DNA of 36,121 nt from Acidimicrobiales bacterium (GCA_017883025.1 JADGOH010000069.1:1-36121); one strand, 5' to 3'. Counted from the first letter of the stretch, positions 7,850-16,406 are shown. Translations and numbers: made by a program. Notes: generated by a model not told the origin, from the letters alone.

Positions 7850-10800
7850 AGCGGGCGGGCTGCGACCCGGACGCCGGCGAAGCGCCGACCGCGTCGCTGA
7901 CGGGTCCCCCGGAGTCGCCACCGTCCCGACCGGCTGCCGACCTCCGGGCCAGGCGGCGCTCTCGCGCCCGAAGGGCCACGTCCACGGCTCCGTCCGCCCC
8001 CAGGAACACCACACCGGCCCATGCCCACTGACTGGCTGTCCCGAACGACTGGGGCCACGCCCCGTTGTCGGGCACGTGGACCTGGGTCTGGTGGACGGCC
8101 ACATAGGCGGCGGCGGTCACGACGCAGGCCACGGCGGCCACGCCGAGCACCATGCGGAGCCGGGGCACCAGCAGCACCGCGAGGGTGGCCGCCCCGACGG
8201 CCAGGCCGGCGACCGGTGCGGCCACGGCCGCAGCCACCACCCCGGTCACCGCAGCCGTCACGATGGACACCGGCAACGAGGCCCTGGGGCCCTCGGCGCC
8301 GAAGGGGACCTGCAGCGTCGGGCGCTGGTCGAGCACCAGCCGCTCGTCGGCGTCGTCGGCCACGGGCTCGTCGACCGCCGCCGTCCCGTCGTCGTCTGCA
8401 GCACCGCCGGTGCGGGTCTGCTTGCGGCGCCGGCTGCGCCGGACGGGCCAGACGGCCAGGACGAGACACCCCAGGATGGCCGCGGTGGACACGAATACGG
8501 CGTAGTTCGCCGTCTTCTGTGGGGCCCACGCCACCGCCACCTCGAGCTGGCCGTGGTGGACGTACGCGGCGAGGGCGGCGGGGTCGATGCGCCAACCGTT
8601 CGCGAAGGCGTCGATCAGGACCGGTCTGCCGAGGCTCGGGCCGCCCACGACGGTGGCCGTCCACCCCTTGTTGATCGACTCCCCGAGGATGAGATCGAAG
8701 GGTGTCGTGCCGGGTGCCGTCGCCACGCCGGTGACGGTGACATGCAGCGACGTCGCCGTGGACCGGTCGACAGCGACGTCGGGGGAGGGGGCCACGGTCG
8801 GCGGGGTGACGGTGGTCGGGCCGGCCAGCGGGAGGGGCCCGCCGCCTGGGGCGGAGTCGAACACGAGTTGGTCGACGTCGTAGGCGGCGACGTGACCCAC
8901 GGCCGAGCGCAGGGTGTGCTCGCCGGGCCCGAAGGTGACGCCGCCGCCGTCGGGGCCGCAGAGCGAGATGGTGAGGGCCTTCCGGTCGAGTGCGGCGGCC
9001 GTGGTGCCGGTAACCTGCACCCACAGCGGGGCGCCGTCCACGGTCACGAGGTCGTTACGGCACGAAGTGGGGACCTGGGCCGGAGGTGTGGTGGCGGCCA
9101 CGCCGGGCAGGCCCACCGAGGCGATGCCGATGGGCAGGGCGATGGGTGTCTGCGAGTAGTAGTTGAGCGTGTTCTCGATCCGCACGGTGTCGACCGTGAC
9201 CTTGATGTGCTGGCCGTGGAGCGTCGGAAACGACACCGGCACGTCGACCACCCCGCCGGCAACCGACGAATCGGCCAACGGGGGCAGGGTGACCGTGGCC
9301 TGGCCACTCTCGGTGGACACGGTGATCCGGGTGGGGACCGAATGCCGGCCGTCGGCCACGATCTGCAGTCCCAGGTGGTCGAAGGTGAGCGGTGTGCGGA
9401 GCTCGTACTGCAACCACTGTCCGGCCTGGTGGGCCGCCCCGAACCCCGGTTCCCACGCCGTGGTCGGGTCGCTGTCCAGGGTGGCCGTAGCGTTGGCCCG
9501 CAGGTCGTTCGGGAGCCGTCCGAGGGAGTAGGCGACGGTGCCGGTGTGGTCCGAGCCCGGGCGCCCGACCACCCGGTCGATCTCGTCGTCCGGAATCAAC
9601 GGCGAGACCCGTGCCTGCCCGGTCAGCGAGAAGGTCCGGGCGGTCGGCAGCCAGAAGGTGCGCTGCAGGGACGTCTCGACGTCGGCACGGGGGGGCGTGC
9701 CCGAGGCCCGCTGCCGGTCCATCACCAGTGTCAGCCGGTCGGTGACCGATGACGGACCGGCCGCCCGCAGCAGGTCCTGCGGCATCGACACGGTCTCCTG
9801 GACCGACACCCCGGGGATGCCGACCTCGGCGAAGCCGACCGAGCTCCGCGACCCGACGGGGGAGCCCGGGTCGTCCACCACGACGCCCGACACGGTGATC
9901 CGCAGGGTGGTGAACCTCTGGGACGGGAAGCTCACCGTCTCACCCGTGGCGGCCCGGGACGCCGTGCCCAGTGGCACGGTGACCCGTCGCCTGCCGTCGA
10001 AGGTCAGGGTCACCTGCGTGATGTGGCGGTCCGGGTCGCCGGTCTGGGGCTGGACGAGGTGGAGCGAGCTGATGGTGTCGGGCGCGGTCAGGGCCACCTG
10101 CCACCACTGACCGACCTGGCCGACGAAGGAGTTGGTCAGCCACGCCGTCTGGGTGTTGTCGTCGAGGGCGGCAGCCGGTCGGTCCTCGGGCAGGTAGGTG
10201 ATCGAGGAGCCGTACGACGAGGCGTCCACGTACCGCACGCCGTTGAGCACCGTGGTGGTCTGGGCGTCGGCCGGGGCTCCGGGGAAGAGGTCGAGTGGGG
10301 CGTCGCTCGGGTCGGCCCTGTCGGGACCCTGGGCGGCGGTCTCCGTGTAGCCCGTGTTCTCGTTCAGCGAGTTCCACCGGTAGCCCTGCTTCCGGTTGGT
10401 GTCCGTGACCACCAGCACTGCGGGAGCGGACAACGTGTGGGCCCGCAGGGCGGCATTGGTGTCGAGGGTGCCCGAGTAGAGGACGGTCGGGTTGCCGGCC
10501 AGGAGGCCGACCGAGGAGGCATCCACCACCCCGTTGGCGTCCCCGGCCACCACCAGCGGCGTGGCCGTCGACTCGGTGCGCACGATGGGCCGGGGGTTGC
10601 TCACCGTGTAGGAGACCAGGGGTGCCGGCCATCCCGGGTTGGCCGGGAGCGCCAACGTGGCCTCGTCGACGTGGGGGAGGAGCGACACGTTCGGCCGCGG
10701 TGTGCCGTAGGGCACGGGGTCGGTCAGTCCCGAGGGGGTGGTGGCGAGCTGGGCGGCCACCACCTGCGGCAGCGGCGTGTCATAGCGCTCGTAGGCCTGG

Positions 10801-12464
10801 TCGTACTGGACCAGCACGTCGCCGGCGTTCAACAGCGACGACATGGGGGCGAGCGTGCTCCAATCCATGGTTCCGTTCTGGAGGGGTCCGTCCACCGCCT
10901 CCATCACGTCCGCGGTGGGGAGGGAGCCCATGATCTGCTGCTCGTGGGTCACGAACGGCCGGGTCATCAGGCCGGGGTAGACGGTGTCGATGGTGTCGCC
11001 CCACCGCTGGGCCCCGAAGTTGTTGCCGGGGATGGCGAAGAGCCTCGTCCCCGGGTGGGCGCTGTCGAGCGTGTGGGCGGCCTGGCGGACGTAGTCCGGC
11101 GGCACGGCGGGCTGGTTGAATCCGTCGGCCAGCACCTGGCCCGACCACAGCGGAGCCGAGGCGCCGGCCACTGCGGCCACGGCGAAGGCTCCGATGACCA
11201 GGCTGGTCCGGCGCAGGCGGAAACTGAGTGCGCTGACGCCCGCTCCCAGGAACATGGCCATGCTCAGGATGATCAGGGGGGAGGCCCGGTCGGTCGAGCG
11301 CATGGCCAGGCCGGCCGTGGTGTCCACCATGATCGCCTTGATGACCGAGCCGACGCTCGAGGGGTGTTCGTAGGGATTCGGGCCCACAGCCATCACCATG
11401 CCGACGACGGTGATGAGGATGAAGTACGTCCGGTACCGCCATCGGGCCACGAACGCGGCCAGGAAGGCCAGGATCGGCACAGCGAAGCTGAAGGCGATCA
11501 GGGTGACGTTCTGCGTGTATTCCACGGACGTCTGCGTCCATGGCCCGACCCGATCGGTCCCGTAGAAGTACCAGTACCCGAGCCCCCGCAGGATCTCCGA
11601 GGCCAACGACGTGCCGCTGGTGGCGGGCACCGTCTCGGTGTACTTGAGGACGTTGACCCCGTAGGCGGCCTCGATCTGGAGCCCGACCGCCCACCAGAGG
11701 GACACCAGGACGACCAGTCCAGCGACCTTCCAGGCCACGCCCCACGCCCTGCGCCACGTCGAGTCCTTGGCGACCATGACCGCGTAGGGCAGCCACAGGG
11801 CCGGGGCGATACCCACGTAGAGGATGGAGCTGGCGTTGATGCCGCTGACCAGGGCCACTACCAGGGCGAACAGTGCCGGATACCGCCAGCCCCCCCGTCG
11901 TAGGGCCAGGACGACGAAGGCGAGCATCCACGGCAGCCCGGCCCACGGCATCAGGATCACCGAGATGCGACCCGAGTACTGGAGCACGTACGGGGTGAAC
12001 ATGAAGGCCAGCGAGGTCACGTAGCGCCCGGGGCCCGACAGTCCGAGCACCCGGCAGAGGTAGAGGGCCCCGGCGCCCGCCGCGTACAGCAGGCAGCCCA
12101 TCCACAGGCGCTGGGCCACCCACAGTGGAACGTGCAGCTCGGCCATCACCCAGTAGAAGGGGCCCATCGGAAGCAGGTAGCCGATGTTCTCGTGCGTCAC
12201 CGTGCCCAGGCCGACATGGGGGTCCCACAAGGAGACGGCCTGGCGGATGTAGCGGCCCGGGTCCAGGTAGAGATACGTCTTGGTGTCGTCGGTGACCACG
12301 CCGGGCTGAGCGGCCACCATCGGCACGAAGGCGAACAGGGCCAGCACCAGGTAGTCGACCCAGGCCCGCAGCGCACTGGGCGACCGCAGGCGGGCATAGA
12401 GGGGGCCGCCCCGGCCGGTGTCCCGGTCGGTCGGCCCGGCGGGAGTGGGTTCTGGTTCCGGCAC
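7848..12464 (-). CDS. AftD-like alpha-(1->3)-arabinofuranosyltransferase
   Basis: A protein of about 1538 residues, close to mycobacterial AftD in size and layout. It has an N-terminal GT-C membrane domain whose first helix (about 36-52) is followed by VVTDDTKTYLYLDP with acidic residues 59-60 in the first external loop. A long extracytoplasmic region contains two discoidin/F5-8C-like carbohydrate-binding modules (about 760-860 and 1000-1120). C-terminal helices lie near 1318-1338 and 1396-1458. AftD adds alpha-1,3 arabinofuranose branches to arabinan from decaprenyl-phospho-arabinose outside the membrane; here substrate and product are inferred. GTG 12464 was chosen because the frame further upstream runs into the divergent methyltransferase gene and a TACACT box lies just ahead. 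It is the only - strand gene of the glycan block. Confidence 0.8.
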   Translation of the reverse strand: MPEPEPTPAGPTDRDTGRGGPLYARLRSPSALRAWVDYLVLALFAFVPMVAAQPGVVTDDTKTYLYLDPGRYIRQAVSLWDPHVGLGTVTHENIGYLLPMGPFYWVMAELHVPLWVAQRLWMGCLLYAAGAGALYLCRVLGLSGPGRYVTSLAFMFTPYVLQYSGRISVILMPWAGLPWMLAFVVLALRRGGWRYPALFALVVALVSGINASSILYVGIAPALWLPYAVMVAKDSTWRRAWGVAWKVAGLVVLVSLWWAVGLQIEAAYGVNVLKYTETVPATSGTSLASEILRGLGYWYFYGTDRVGPWTQTSVEYTQNVTLIAFSFAVPILAFLAAFVARWRYRTYFILITVVGMVMAVGPNPYEHPSSVGSVIKAIMVDTTAGLAMRSTDRASPLIILSMAMFLGAGVSALSFRLRRTSLVIGAFAVAAVAGASAPLWSGQVLADGFNQPAVPPDYVRQAAHTLDSAHPGTRLFAIPGNNFGAQRWGDTIDTVYPGLMTRPFVTHEQQIMGSLPTADVMEAVDGPLQNGTMDWSTLAPMSSLLNAGDVLVQYDQAYERYDTPLPQVVAAQLATTPSGLTDPVPYGTPRPNVSLLPHVDEATLALPANPGWPAPLVSYTVSNPRPIVRTESTATPLVVAGDANGVVDASSVGLLAGNPTVLYSGTLDTNAALRAHTLSAPAVLVVTDTNRKQGYRWNSLNENTGYTETAAQGPDRADPSDAPLDLFPGAPADAQTTTVLNGVRYVDASSYGSSITYLPEDRPAAALDDNTQTAWLTNSFVGQVGQWWQVALTAPDTISSLHLVQPQTGDPDRHITQVTLTFDGRRRVTVPLGTASRAATGETVSFPSQRFTTLRITVSGVVVDDPGSPVGSRSSVGFAEVGIPGVSVQETVSMPQDLLRAAGPSSVTDRLTLVMDRQRASGTPPRADVETSLQRTFWLPTARTFSLTGQARVSPLIPDDEIDRVVGRPGSDHTGTVAYSLGRLPNDLRANATATLDSDPTTAWEPGFGAAHQAGQWLQYELRTPLTFDHLGLQIVADGRHSVPTRITVSTESGQATVTLPPLADSSVAGGVVDVPVSFPTLHGQHIKVTVDTVRIENTLNYYSQTPIALPIGIASVGLPGVAATTPPAQVPTSCRNDLVTVDGAPLWVQVTGTTAAALDRKALTISLCGPDGGGVTFGPGEHTLRSAVGHVAAYDVDQLVFDSAPGGGPLPLAGPTTVTPPTVAPSPDVAVDRSTATSLHVTVTGVATAPGTTPFDLILGESINKGWTATVVGGPSLGRPVLIDAFANGWRIDPAALAAYVHHGQLEVAVAWAPQKTANYAVFVSTAAILGCLVLAVWPVRRSRRRKQTRTGGAADDDGTAAVDEPVADDADERLVLDQRPTLQVPFGAEGPRASLPVSIVTAAVTGVVAAAVAAPVAGLAVGAATLAVLLVPRLRMVLGVAAVACVVTAAAYVAVHQTQVHVPDNGAWPQSFGTASQWAWAGVVFLGADGAVDVALRARERRLARRSAAGRDGGDSGGPVSDAVGASPASGSQPAR

Positions 12465-12475
12465 GAGTGGTCGGT

Positions 12476-12481
12476 AGTGTA
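12476..12481 (-). promoter_or_regulatory. -10 box TACACT for aftD-like gene
   Basis: On the - strand TTTACACT is followed by 11 nt and GTG 12464. Transcription would begin about 4 nt before the start codon, an almost leaderless mRNA with no room for an SD. No clear -35 is seen. The box lies in the short divergent region shared with the methyltransferase transcript. Confidence 0.4.
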
Positions 12482-12538
12482 AACAACCGCAGCGTCGGGT
12501 CGGCAGCACCTGCCCCCGGCACCAGGACCGGGAGCCCC

Positions 12539-12586
12539 ATGAGCCAGGCAAGACAGTATCGACGGAAGGCCCCGGTGGCGCGATGA
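12539..12586 (+). CDS. 15-residue leader micro-ORF overlapping methyltransferase start
   Basis: ATG 12539, with GGGAG 4 nt upstream, opens a 15-codon basic peptide, MSQARQYRRKAPVAR. Its TGA (12584-12586) overlaps ATG 12583 of the methyltransferase as ATGA. The methyltransferase has no clear SD of its own, so termination-reinitiation from this micro-ORF is a reasonable way to translate it. Coding status is inferred from SD and overlap. Confidence 0.4.
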   Translation: MSQARQYRRKAPVAR

Positions 12587-13425
12587 GCGGCGCCCGCGTA
12601 CCGGCCGGCTCGGCCGCCACCGCCGACCGCAAACGTCGCCAACTCACCGGCGAACGCCCGCAGGAGGGTGTCACCCCGGACTCGCTCCTGGCGCTCCACG
12701 CTGCCGGCTACCGGACGATCATCGAGCGGCTGGGTGACGGCACCGTCCTCGACGTCGGGTGCGGCCAGGGCTTCGAGTCGGCCCGGTTCCTGGCACCCGG
12801 CCGCCGGGTGGTCGGTGCCGACTACAGCGCCGAGGCCGTCGAGTTGGCCAAGGGGAAGTACGGCCGGGACGGGCTCGAGACGGCACAGATGAACGCCCTG
12901 GCGCTCGGGTTCGCCGAGGCGAGCTTCGACTGGGGGTGCTCGTCCCACCTCATCGAGCACTTCGACGAGCCCGAAGGGCACGTGGCCGAGTTGGCCCGGG
13001 TGATGAAGGACGACGGGACGGTGTTCTTCCTCACGCCGAACGCTCCGGCCGACTTCGAGAATCCGTTCCACATCCACCTGTTCGAGCCGCCCGAGCTGCG
13101 TGCGCTCCTCGTGAAGTACTTCCACGACGTGACCGTCCAGGGGCTCGACGCCGTGCCACATGTCAAGGCGGACTTCACCGCGCGTCGAGTGAAGGCGCAG
13201 AAGGTGCTCAAGCTCGACTTCTTGGACCTGCGCCACAAGATCCCGCGGTCTTGGTACATCGGCTTCTACACCCGCGCCCTTCCCGTCGCCTACCGGCTCA
13301 TCGCCCGGGGTGACTCGGGCGGGACGACCGGGATCACCGCAGACGACTTCTTCGTGACCGACGACCTCGATCCGACGACGATGGTGCTGTTCGCCACGGC
13401 CTCCACGCCGCGGCGGGCGGTCTGA
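12583..13425 (+). CDS. SAM-dependent class I methyltransferase
   Basis: A 280-residue soluble protein. VLDVGCGQG (residues 55-63) is motif I of Rossmann-fold SAM methyltransferases, VVGADYSAEAVELAK follows as the acidic loop region, and SSHLIEHFDEPEGHVAELARVMKDDG is the post-motif stretch typical of the Methyltransf_11 group. The C-terminal part after about residue 190 is less conserved and may bind the acceptor. The target is unknown; its place beside glycosyltransferases makes methylation of a sugar or glycan precursor likely, but this is inference. It ends 13 nt before coaE and the two are probably cotranscribed. Confidence 0.8.
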   Translation: MSGARVPAGSAATADRKRRQLTGERPQEGVTPDSLLALHAAGYRTIIERLGDGTVLDVGCGQGFESARFLAPGRRVVGADYSAEAVELAKGKYGRDGLETAQMNALALGFAEASFDWGCSSHLIEHFDEPEGHVAELARVMKDDGTVFFLTPNAPADFENPFHIHLFEPPELRALLVKYFHDVTVQGLDAVPHVKADFTARRVKAQKVLKLDFLDLRHKIPRSWYIGFYTRALPVAYRLIARGDSGGTTGITADDFFVTDDLDPTTMVLFATASTPRRAV

Positions 13426-13438
13426 ACGGACCGGGGCC

Positions 13439-14083
13439 GTGCGCACGGTCGGTCTGACCGGGAACATCGGTGCGGGCAAATCCACGGTGGCCGAGCTGCT
13501 GGTGGCCCACGGGGCGGCTCTGGTCGACGCTGACAAGGTGGCCCGCGAGGTGGTGGAGCCCGGAGCCGCTGCCTACCAACCGCTGGTTGACCGGTTCGGC
13601 GAGGACATCCTCGACGCCGACAGGAGGATCGACCGCCCGTCGCTGGCGGCCAAGGTGTTCGGGCACCCCGAGGAGCTCGAGGCCCTCAACGCCATCATCC
13701 ACCCGGCCATCGGCGTGGCCATGATCAAGGGCAAGGACTCCTTTGCGGGTACCGACCGCATCGTGGTGATGGACATCCCGCTGCTGAAGGACTTCCACCG
13801 GGAGATGCTGGCCCTCGATGCCGTCATCGTGGTCGACGTGCCGCCGGAGGTGGCGCTCGAGCGGCTCACCACCGTGCGGGGAATGTCCGAGGACGACGCC
13901 AGGGCCCGCCAGGCGTCCCAGCCGTCGAGGGCGGAACGACTCGAAGGGGCGGACTTCGTGGTCGACAACTCGGACGGCACGGAACAGCTGGCGACCGAGG
14001 TCGACCGGGTCTGGGGCGAGCTGCAGCGCCTGCCGGACCCGAAGGTGGGGGAGTCCACGGAGCCGGAGCGTTCGACGCCCTAG
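13439..14083 (+). CDS. coaE: Dephospho-CoA kinase
   Basis: A 214-residue P-loop kinase of usual family length. GLTGNIGAGKST (about residues 5-16) is Walker A and VDADKVAREVVEPG is the conserved CoaE segment after the second strand. MDIPLLKD and VVDVPPEVALERL are further family blocks. It phosphorylates the 3'-hydroxyl of dephospho-CoA with ATP, the last step of coenzyme A synthesis, in the cytoplasm. GTG 13439 is used because the motif starts immediately after it. In many actinobacteria uvrB follows coaE closely; here uvrB lies more than 6 kb downstream. Confidence 0.93.
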   Translation: MRTVGLTGNIGAGKSTVAELLVAHGAALVDADKVAREVVEPGAAAYQPLVDRFGEDILDADRRIDRPSLAAKVFGHPEELEALNAIIHPAIGVAMIKGKDSFAGTDRIVVMDIPLLKDFHREMLALDAVIVVDVPPEVALERLTTVRGMSEDDARARQASQPSRAERLEGADFVVDNSDGTEQLATEVDRVWGELQRLPDPKVGESTEPERSTP

Positions 14084-14149
14084 CCGGACCGGTGGTCGGG
14101 CGGCGGGTGCCCCGTCGAGCGCCAGCAGGGGGAAGGCGCACGCATGACC

Positions 14150-14173
14150 GGACCCCGTCGACTGTCGGGGTCC
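14150..14173 (+). terminator. Hairpin terminator after coaE
   Basis: GGACCCCG (14150-14157) and CGGGGTCC (14166-14173) form a perfect 8-bp stem with an 8-nt loop, 66 nt after the coaE stop. There is no U-tract. Position and stem quality suggest the end of the methyltransferase-coaE transcript. Confidence 0.5.
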
Positions 14174-14474
14174 CCACGGTTTCGATCACCGGGGGATCCC
14201 GGGGGCGATCAGGCGGTGTGCTGCTCCGCTCCCAGAGCGAGAGCCAGCTCCTGACCATGGCTGCCGAGGCCACCGGAGTGCGGGCGGCACCGTCCGGGCT
14301 GGAGGGGGTGACACCATCCCGCCTGCCCGGCATTGCCAGGGACACGCCGCCGTGCGCCCCTTCGGTCGGTCGACACTCGCTCGTCGTCGAAAGGTATGGT
14401 CCGAGAAGGCCGGAGCCGGATCGCGCCGGTCGAGAACACGAGAACGCGTCGAAGGCGCAGACAGGCGGAGCATC
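14174..14474 (+). promoter_or_regulatory. Non-coding stretch with weak promoter for the 14475 gene
   Basis: I see no gene here. TATGGT (14395-14400) with TCGACA (14370-14375) 19 nt upstream is a weak sigma-70-like promoter for the gene at 14475. A GGGATCCC palindrome near 14190-14200 lies in a G-rich run and may extend the terminator region. Confidence 0.25.
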
Positions 14475-14750
14475 ATGGCACTTGGCATCTACTTCGTACA
14501 CGAAGGATTCACGCCGGAGAAGTATCGAAGCGCGATACAGCAGTTGGAGGCGGCCGGTGCGGGCAGTCCAACAGGTCGCACCTATCACTTCGCACTCGAA
14601 TCGAACGGCGAGGTCCACGTGTTCGACGTCTGGGAATCACAGGAGGAATTCGACGCGTTCGGCCCTACGCTGATGCCGATCCTCAGCGGGCTGGGCGTCG
14701 GACTGAAGGAGCCGATGGTGGCAACCGTCGAGAACGTGTTGCTCGGCTGA
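14475..14750 (+). CDS. Small dimeric alpha/beta-barrel-like protein of unknown function
   Basis: A 91-residue protein starting MALGIYFVHEGFTPEKY, with HVFDVWESQEEFDAFGPTLMPIL near residues 49-71. This pattern of strand, helix and strand, with FDVWES and a following amphipathic helix, is familiar from short actinobacterial proteins of the ferredoxin-like dimeric alpha/beta-barrel (ABM-like) fold. No catalytic residues can be named and no enzyme role is claimed. ATG 14475 has GGCGGAG 4 nt upstream. It stands alone between coaE and secreted-protein genes and is the most conserved-looking gene of the sparse region. Confidence 0.7.
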   Translation: MALGIYFVHEGFTPEKYRSAIQQLEAAGAGSPTGRTYHFALESNGEVHVFDVWESQEEFDAFGPTLMPILSGLGVGLKEPMVATVENVLLG

Positions 14751-14819
14751 GGGAGTAATGGCGGATCGTCGGGGCGGGCGGTCGATTCTCCCCGGCGATC
14801 CGACCTGTCTGCCTTTGAG

Positions 14820-15090
14820 ATGCGTCATCGCACCGACAGCGTCGATGGGCAGCCCACGGTGCGTCTCGCGAGCGATGCCGACGAACTCGTCACTCGTGTG
14901 GCGCTTCTGCGCCCGTCCTGGGCCGGCTGCGTTGCGAACCCTTCCGCGGGAGGCGTCCCGTCCGTGCCGAGGCCGTTCCCCAGCACGGGTAGGCGACGTC
15001 GCCGAACTGATCGGCGTCGTGTGGGACGCGGGAGACGGCGGGGAAACCGTCACCACCGATGGCCCGTGCCGACGCCGCCACGGTCCGTGA
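14820..15090 (+). pseudogene. Possible decayed coding remnant, frameshifted
   Basis: The stretch 14751-15120 holds no intact gene I can support. Two pieces have coding-like composition in different frames: one reading TDSVDGQPTVRLASDADE from about 14832, and one reading VGDVAELIGVVWDAGDGGE from about 14991. A frameshift between them would explain the break. No family is recognised, and chance open frames in GC-rich DNA remain a real alternative. Confidence 0.2.
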
Positions 15091-15120
15091 TCACCCCGGC
15101 AACACGCTCCGCTCCCAGGC

Positions 15121-15167
15121 TAGGTTCGCCGATGCAGGACCTATCGGCGAGAGAAATGAGTGTGTGA
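15121..15167 (+). promoter_or_regulatory. TAGGTT box and 11-residue micro-ORF before secreted protein
   Basis: TAGGTT (15121-15126) is followed 5 nt later by ATG 15132, which opens an 11-codon frame, MQDLSAREMSV. Its TGA (15165-15167) overlaps ATG 15167 of the secreted-protein gene as TGATG. The layout repeats that of the GT4 and secG leaders. Promoter and translation are inferred. Confidence 0.35.
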
Positions 15168-15613
15168 TGCGCAAAGCTCTAGTGATCTTGGCTGGACTGG
15201 TCGTCGTCGTGGGAGCAGTGGCCGCTACCTCAACGGCTTCCCAGGCCACCGCGACCCCGAAGATGACGGTGACCGGTTCGGTCGTGGCCGGGGTGACGGG
15301 AGTCCAGAACGGTCAGGACCTGGTCTTCGACTTCCGGGCTACGAACTCGGGAACCACAACCAACACCAACAACATCTTCTACTACTCGTTCACCAACAGC
15401 AGCTATGTCGACATCATCTGCCCGTTGGCCAATGGGCAGGACATCAATCCGGACACTCCGGCTTGTGAGCCAGGGGCGCTCCGCCCGGGCAAGTCCATCC
15501 AGTCGGCCATCATTGTCCAGGCGACTGGACCGGGACCGATCGTGGTGAAGGCCTGCCTGGGGCCGACGGGTACGACGGAGTGCAAGTCGTTGACCGTCAG
15601 GTACGTCGGCTGA
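15167..15613 (+). CDS. Sec-exported small protein, unknown function
   Basis: A 148-residue protein. MRK, then a hydrophobic core (about residues 4-20) and small residues up to about 29, form a classical Sec signal peptide with likely cleavage after the QATA region; there is no lipobox. The mature part is rich in Thr, Asn and Gly, has four cysteines (in IICPLANG, PACEPG, KACLGP and TECKSL) that could form two disulfides, and looks all-beta. I recognise no family. ATG 15167 is chosen because it directly precedes the signal peptide. It is followed by a hairpin and then by a second secreted four-cysteine protein of similar size. Confidence 0.65.
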   Translation: MRKALVILAGLVVVVGAVAATSTASQATATPKMTVTGSVVAGVTGVQNGQDLVFDFRATNSGTTTNTNNIFYYSFTNSSYVDIICPLANGQDINPDTPACEPGALRPGKSIQSAIIVQATGPGPIVVKACLGPTGTTECKSLTVRYVG

Positions 15614-15697
15614 CCACGACGCCGCCGCGTCCGACCGCCGCGCCGGGCGGCCACTGCCGCGCACGACACCGTCGGGCGAGGCCGTCAGCGGTGGGAC

Positions 15698-15719
15698 ACG
15701 GGCGCGGGTTGTCGCCCGT
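15698..15719 (+). terminator. Hairpin terminator after the first secreted-protein gene
   Basis: ACGGGCG (15698-15704) and CGCCCGT (15713-15719) form a perfect 7-bp stem with an 8-nt loop, 85 nt after the stop at 15613. No U-tract follows. A promoter for the next gene lies downstream at 15792, so the two genes are probably separate transcripts. Confidence 0.4.
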
Positions 15720-15791
15720 CGTCCCGGTGTCAGCGGGCATGCGGCACCCAACGTGTTCCTGAGATGTGCCCGCACGGGGACCGACTGCCAC

Positions 15792-15820
15792 TTGGCCGCC
15801 TGAGGTCTTCATGTCATGAT
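15792..15820 (+). promoter_or_regulatory. Sigma-70-like promoter TTGGCC-17-CATGAT
   Basis: TTGGCC (15792-15797) and CATGAT (15815-15820) are separated by exactly 17 nt; each matches four of six consensus bases. Transcription would begin near 15827, giving a leader of about 44 nt that includes a CCGGA/TCCGG hairpin and the SD of the secreted protein at 15871. It has the best -35/-10 spacing in the sparse region. Confidence 0.45.
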
Positions 15821-15870
15821 TGCGGCGGCACCGGAACGAGTCCGGTCGCCTCGAAACCCAGGGGGACTTC

Positions 15871-16338
15871 ATGCGTCGACTGTTCACGATGGCTGCTGTC
15901 GCAGTGGCCATTTCCATTCCCACGTCGGTGGCCGCCGTCAGTGCGGTAAGCACCGGGTCGGCCTTTGCGGCCAGCTCGATCACCTGCTCCAGCCTCAAGG
16001 GCACCGTCACGGGGACCATCACCATCAAGAAGTGCACGCCTTCCGCCGGCAAGGGCTACAAGTCGGCGACTGGCTCGTCCGGATCCCTGGCAACTGGGGG
16101 CACGCTGACCTGGTCGAACAGCGGGGCCACCACCACCGTCACACTCGTCGTCACGTCGCCTGGACAGGGCCTGTGTGGCAAGGGCTACTCCGAATTCGAT
16201 GCCAACGGCACCGTGACCGCGGCCTCAACGACCGGCACGGGCATTCCGGCCGTTGGTGACACCACCTCGAGCAAGGTCTGCGTGAACGTCGCCAAGAACA
16301 AGATCGCTCTGGTGAAGGGCACCACCTTCTCGCTGTAG
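15871..16338 (+). CDS. Sec-exported Thr/Ser-rich small protein, unknown function
   Basis: A 155-residue protein with a basic start (MRRLF), a hydrophobic stretch and an AFA-A cleavage site near residue 34, a clear Sec signal peptide. The mature part is rich in Thr, Ser and Gly with short repeated beta-strand-like segments (GTVTGTITIKK, GTLTWSNSG) and four cysteines (ITCSS, KKCTP, GLCGK, KVCVN). An extracellular beta-sandwich with two disulfides is a fair guess; no family or ligand is recognised. ATG 15871 has GGGGGAC 3-8 nt upstream. It is followed by the strongest terminator in the window. It resembles the 15167 product in layout but not clearly in sequence. Confidence 0.7.
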   Translation: MRRLFTMAAVAVAISIPTSVAAVSAVSTGSAFAASSITCSSLKGTVTGTITIKKCTPSAGKGYKSATGSSGSLATGGTLTWSNSGATTTVTLVVTSPGQGLCGKGYSEFDANGTVTAASTTGTGIPAVGDTTSSKVCVNVAKNKIALVKGTTFSL

Positions 16339-16366
16339 GCCCTACCTGCCTCCGACGTACCTGTCC

Positions 16367-16406
16367 GATGATGCTCTGCTCACCTCCGGGAGGGCAGAGC
16401 ATCATC
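16367..16406. terminator. Strong terminator hairpin, 13-bp perfect stem
   Basis: GATGATGCTCTGC (16367-16379) pairs perfectly with GCAGAGCATCATC (16394-16406) around a 14-nt loop that can itself form CCT/AGG. It lies 28 nt after the stop at 16338 and before the convergent gene ending at 16596, so it may serve both directions. No U-tract follows. The next 190 nt to 16595 hold nothing I can identify. Confidence 0.7.

Noticed and set aside
5323-9024. Very long open frame on the - strand
   Set aside because: It runs antisense to the flippase and GT4 genes and across the end of the AftD-like gene. Its composition is an Arg/Gly/Pro/His-rich shadow of GC-rich codons, with no motif.
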